From: Trichosphaerium sp. ATCC 40318
Taxonomy: Eukaryota; Discosea; Flabellinia; Trichosidae
Direction: 5' to 3'
Length of the DNA stretch: 64,000 nt
NCBI GenBank assembly: GCA_038496445.1
Contig: JALMLS010000140.1
Location: 31,546 to 95,545, forward strand
The position numbers and the translations under genes are program-made. Below the pieces are notes generated by a model. That model made no database searches, had not been told where the DNA came from, and saw only the letters and a list, made by a program, of their open reading frames with translations. This document shows, piece by piece, positions 59,853 to 64,000 of this stretch (its first letter is position 1; each line of letters opens with the position of its first letter).

Positions 59853-61298
59853 ATGGGTAAGTTATTGCGAAAGTCTTGATCTATAAATATTAATTGCTGT
59901 TAGAAACGCTTCCAGCAGAAGTAATGCTGTACTTACTAGAGGTTGCGGATATTGAAACGCTTGTTCATACTATTTCAGTATGTATGATTTGTTTTGCGCT
60001 TTAGAATACGCCCTAACGTTGCTTACAGGTGTCATCACTATTTAACGGTATTTTAACGCATGAGGGTTACAATTTGACAGCAAGGATAAAGTGTTACAGG
60101 TTTATCGCTACAATTACTTCTATACGCTTACTGCAGCGTAGAGAATACGGTTTTAAAGAAAATACGTCAAAATTATCTTGGAAAGGCCTCTACTCGAGTT
60201 TAAGTGCGTTAAAACGTATCTCTACATCTTACTAATGTTTTTAAGGTGATGATAGATTCATACTCACTGATTATGCAAAGTCTCACGTTGAGTTTTTTGA
60301 GGATAAAGATTATAAAGATGCTATTTGTGGAAGACTAATTAAAGAAGATGATGAAGGGGAGCCAGCGTTTTGTGGTAATTTGCTTTACCAAGGTGGTACA
60401 TATTTATTTGGTGTACGTTTAATTGGTAGTGATGGTATTATGATTGGAGGCACGTGTATTATGACAAAGTGGAAACAATAAGTATTGATTGTTGGAAAAA
60501 AATGAGAATTTCAGGCTGTTTTATCTTTTGATTTTAAGACTCGATGGTGAGTAGTTCTTTGACATATCTTCTTTCTTAGTTTCAAGAGAAGAAGCCGGAC
60601 TTTTCCCTCAACTTGGTTCTAACTCACACGGATGGAGTTTTACAATGGATGTATGTTAATGTTTTATTGTATTTTTGTTGATATTCGACTTTAAGGTAGA
60701 ATGGTCTTTTACGGGTGGAAATTGGAAAGCAACAAACCAAACTGTTGATAAAGATGGTAAGCACATTAAATCAAATATTCGGTTTCTTGTCCGCCACTTG
60801 TGTGACCTCAAAAGAAGAAAATATAGTACTCCTTCACTTGTATTCATATAAATATCTAGGTATTTTATTTATAGTATATGATAGTACAATGGATATTATG
60901 TTTTGTTATGATAAAACAGGAAAGAAGAAGGCATCACTTGAAGACTTATATGTAGAGCCAGACGATATTTTAAGAATTCATACTTCATTATGGCATGTTG
61001 GTGACTTTGGACAGGTATGTAATTATTGAACACTTAAAGCGAAAACATATCACATTTTTTTTGATCAAAGGATTTGTTGATATTAAAGTGAACTCATCAC
61101 AGTTTCAATACTTTGTATATTCTTAGTTAGTTTGCAAAGTATTGAACTGCCACTAAGATACAGGCGTGTAATTAAATAAATTTTTAGGGGCTATTCTGTT
61201 GGACATTAACAAGAGAGGAGAAAGAAAGTAATGATATCCGAACAGATATAAGTGGGATATTAAAGAATCGTGGTTTCGTTCAAACACCAAAACTATAA
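59853..61298 (+). CDS. F-box protein with SPRY-like C-terminal region
   Basis: The first exon is only four bases (ATGG, 59853-59856), followed by GTAAGT. Exon 2 gives the F-box: ETLPAEVMLYLLEVADIETL, then SSLFNGIL and SWKGLYSSL. The rest (GNLLYQGGTYLFGVRLIGSD, WSFTGGNWKATNQTVD, MDIMFCYDKTGKKKASLEDL) has the alternating strands and GV/DG/lysine-rich hairpin expected of a SPRY/B30.2-like beta sandwich, by eye only. Last exon ends ILKNRGFVQTPKL. One intron at 60450 may start GCACGTG (GC donor) or be read as two GT-AG introns with a 32-nt exon. SCF role inferred. Confidence 0.65.
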
Positions 61299-61375
61299 AC
61301 CAAGGACTCCCTTTGTTTATTTAACTATTGACACTAGTACGGTTATGAGGTATTCAACTTCATTTTTTTAATAAG

Positions 61376-61929
61376 GGTACAGCGTAGACATTTCAGTTCA
61401 AAGATTATCTGCTAAAGGGCAAATCGGGGATTCTGATTTTGTCTTTACTGTAGCGCTGTTTTCTAACAAACACCTGTTCTCACTACTAAAATACAAGTGT
61501 TAAATTGGAGTTCCTACGTTCTATATACCTGTCAGTAGTTCCTGACAATGTTAAACTCGAACAGAATTACTCCTTTGAGTGGGTACTAAATACAAATCTG
61601 CAACCTTTTTTGTCTTTAGTTTTGAACAGAATACCGTTTCCATTGAAGATGGAACATTTGTTTCGTTGACTGAAAATGATTGTCTCAGCAAAGGACACAA
61701 TGCAACAAAGTCAATGGCATTACATCCCTGTTCGTTTTTCGAATTAACAAATGCATTATACTATGCTTCAAACACATTTACAGTTCACGAGTCTTCTCAG
61801 AATAACACAATAGTGGATCTAGAGCCAATAAAGAGTGAGCGTATTTACTTCCAAAAGGGCTTTGTAACAAAGTCGCCCAATCTAATTACACTAGCGTATT
61901 TTTTAATGCACACTCAGTTAAGTCACTAA
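61376..61929 (+). CDS. hypothetical extracellular beta-rich protein (model uncertain)
   Basis: Open segments read VDISVQRLSAKGQIGDSDF, LRSIYLSVVPDNVKLEQNYSF and, after an intron with donor GTGGGT, FEQNTVSIEDGTFVSLTEND to HTQLSH before TAA 61929. The first two segments are in different frames, so an intron or a disabling frameshift lies near 61500. No ATG with a signal peptide was found. Family not recognised. Confidence 0.35.
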
Positions 61930-61972
61930 AAATAACACGTGCTCAAACTGCAATGCATCTCAGCTTATTAAC

Positions 61973-63260
61973 ATGGTAGTTAAACCCATGGGCTTGATAG
62001 TTAAACTAGGGATAGTATTCGCAATGTGCTGCGCTATAACTTTTTGTATTTCGCTTGTTCTTTCAATTCCAACATCAAACATGAAGGTTAACCCTCTATA
62101 CTACGAGTACGTCGACACTAGAGGCTTCGATGTACATAACGCCGATATTGACGCTTCAAACTGCGCTCTATGTACTGAATCAACGGATGTCCATCTAAAA
62201 AAGCGTAAATTCATTGTAGACGGTCCTAAGCATCAATACAAAACAATAATTAGAGAAGCACGTGGCTTAACTTCAACTTTGAGTCCTAACACATTATAGG
62301 CCACTTTAATACCTTCTAAGACTGCAGTGGTCTCAATCGATATGTGGGACAATCACTGGTGTCCTGACGATAAAGCACGAGCTCTGGCGCTTGCTCCAAT
62401 TGTAAACATTACACTCAACGCAGCCAGAGCGAAAGGTACTTTATTGGGAAACAATCACGTGTGTTCTTATTTTTGATAGGGATACAGGTCATTCACGCAC
62501 CTGCTGATATTCTAGGTTTTTATAGAAGACATCCTGCTCGTATACGTGCATATAGACTTAGACATGGATGCCCAAAAGAAGAATTAAAAAAAAATATGGT
62601 AGAGTATGTTATGTCACGTGTCTTTATATATAGCACTTTGTTTACTAGTGGAGCAACATGCTAATTATTATTGCAGATGGAAACCACCAAAATTACCTGC
62701 ATTTGAACTCACAAAGTGTTTTAACAAAGAGGCTAACCCAACAATGGTATGGACACGTATTAATCCAGATATCCATGTTGACAACGAAGATTTTTTGAGT
62801 ATGTATTTGAGATTGTACTTACTATTAACAAAACTGCACTAGTTGATCCTGATCACGAGACAGAGTTGTTTTGCTTGCTTCATAAGCTAAGTATGTAACT
62901 TCATTCCAAATGCAATAGCGTGAAATGTGAGCCTTAATTTTGTTTTAGAAATCGATACTATCATCTATGTTGGCATTCATTCCAATTATTGTGTTACTAA
63001 TAGACCTGCTGGTATGGTAAAAGCAAGGCAACATGGATTTAATACAATAATAGTACGCCCTTTCATCACGTGATTGTTTTCTTTATAGAACCTTGTTTTG
63101 AACTGAAACTCCATCTTTAACATAGGTGCCTGAAGCGACACAATGTAGTAACAATCCAGAAGAACCTCCATACTTGAACAATGATCTTGCTTGTGATATT
63201 GCAATCAGGTTTATAGAGAGTCATATTGCTACTGAAGGTGCTCTTATTAACACCTCTTAA
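61973..63260 (+). CDS. membrane-anchored isochorismatase-like cysteine hydrolase
   Basis: ATG 61973. An N-terminal membrane span (LGIVFAMCCAITFCISLVL) precedes a stem. The hydrolase domain has the Asp in KTAVVSIDMWDNHW, then GIQVIHAPADILGFYRRHP, and the nucleophile Cys in VGIHSNYCVTNRPAG with following EATQCSNNPEEPPYL; the Lys is less clear. Isochorismatase-like enzymes cleave vinyl ethers or amides; the substrate is unknown. First intron 62258-62299 requires a GC donor (GAA|GCACGTGG) for the best frame. C terminus ends either at TAA 63260 or after another exon to 63507. A broken copy of its 3' part lies at 41882-42270. Confidence 0.8.
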
Positions 63261-63549
63261 AAGCTTATTTTTTCAATACTTATCAAATGTACAAACTTCC
63301 ATGTTTAATAAAGAGCAGTATGTATGTAATGCTCATCTCGATTTCTGTCTTCAAGGGTGTCGTAACGGTGGAAAGGGACATTCATTACTTCCCTCCAAAA
63401 CAAGGTCAAGCGTGACTTTGTACTTTGTAGGCGCTCATTTGCCTTCACACTTCAAGAAAAACGCAATTTACTTTGCATCTTTGTTTATCGTTAATTTACA
63501 ACCATAAATAGAAAAAACATTATTTATCTTTAAGTTAACATGCATACAG

Positions 63550-63708
63550 ATGAACGGGAATTTGTCTAGTGGTATAATTAAGGACCCATACATGATCAAT
63601 TACGCGTACAGTACATCCTGCATTGCATTCCTTTGTTCACTTAAACGAGCCGAAAGGGAAAAACAAGAATATCAAGTAAGGCAAGCTCTGATGCATGTAT
63701 TTATCTGA
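63550..63708 (+). CDS. small ORF or first exon
   Basis: ATG 63550 opens 52 codons with plausible coding character (SLKRAEREKQEYQ) ending at TGA 63706-63708. A GTAAGG after EYQ could be a splice donor, making this a first exon. Not recognised. Confidence 0.3.
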   Translation: MNGNLSSGIIKDPYMINYAYSTSCIAFLCSLKRAEREKQEYQVRQALMHVFI

Positions 63709-63839
63709 AAACACACAGTTTAAACTAGTGCAATCAATATTACATTGGCAACCAAACACCCCTTCTTAAGGAACGAAGAACAATAGCGTTTAAGTTGTTT
63801 TCAAAAAAATAACAAACTATTACTCTATACGCACGTGAT

Positions 63840-64000
63840 ATGCGCCAGATACTTTTATTCGCTTTATTAGGATTTTTATCCGTTATAGCTATGCCTGAAT
63901 TTTCTTGGGATACACCTCCTGTGTTTGTACACATGTGTCAACGCTCGGGAGCGTTTAATAAAAGCCAAGTCGAGTATTTAGCGCGATACCCTATTGTCAC
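63840..64000 (+). CDS. secreted protein, 3' end outside window
   Basis: ATG 63840 begins a signal peptide (ILLFALLGFLSVIAM) followed by FSWDTPPVFVHMCQRSGAFN and an open frame to the window edge. CACGTG ends two bases before the ATG. No family assigned from this short piece. Confidence 0.55.
   Translation, partial: MRQILLFALLGFLSVIAMPEFSWDTPPVFVHMCQRSGAFNKSQVEYLARYPIV

Overview
This is nuclear DNA from an intron-rich microbial eukaryote; I cannot place it in a lineage from the sequence alone. The DNA is AT-rich (roughly 62-63% by eye) and gene-dense. Nearly every gene is split by many very short GT-AG introns, mostly 40-70 nt. Their 5' splice site is very often GTACGT rather than GTAAGT, and stop codons are mostly TAA. 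The palindrome CACGTG recurs about 65 times by hand count, in introns, exons and spacers, against about 8 expected for this composition. I saw no tRNA, rRNA, CRISPR array, transposase or plasmid-type feature.

Layout. 1-17.1 kb holds four members of one F-box-like family, two forward (1-2357, truncated by the window; 9031-11397, a pseudogene) and two reverse (14082-11853; about 17028-14636). Between the two forward members lie an extended short-chain dehydrogenase/reductase, a von Willebrand A (VWA) protein and a small cysteine-rich secreted peptide. 17.2-22 kb: a CENP-S-like histone-fold gene with a 10-nt microexon, then a GPI-type histidine-acid-phosphatase-like protein lacking key catalytic residues. 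22-30 kb: a coiled-coil F-box gene, an intronless MORN-repeat gene, and a METTL13-type methyltransferase divergent from a small acidic protein. 30-41 kb: a Golgi-type O-fucosyltransferase-like enzyme, a rhodanese+DUSP pseudophosphatase (MK-STYX-like architecture), a SAM+F-box+LRR gene, a secreted or GPI-type protein, and a second STYX-like DUSP with its catalytic Cys replaced. 41.2-42.3 kb is a graveyard of two broken paralogues. 43-48 kb: a large secreted zinc metallopeptidase-like protein and an intronless Cys-rich secreted protein. 48-56 kb: a multi-pass membrane protein, a low-Mr NADPH-thioredoxin reductase, a SANT-like nuclear protein divergent from arginase. 56-64 kb: an F-box/Zn-ribbon-like gene with a structured GC-rich element in an intron, a fringe-like glycosyltransferase, a small F-box gene, a membrane-anchored isochorismatase-like hydrolase (source of the 42-kb fragment), and the start of another secreted protein.

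Themes: eight F-box genes in 64 kb (substrate receptors of SCF ubiquitin ligases), three phosphatase-fold proteins that have lost catalytic residues, and many secreted or surface proteins. The genes are not organised as a pathway. The most unusual signals are at genome level: the CACGTG excess, the GTACGT donor and a set of likely GC-AG introns whose donor is GCACGTG.
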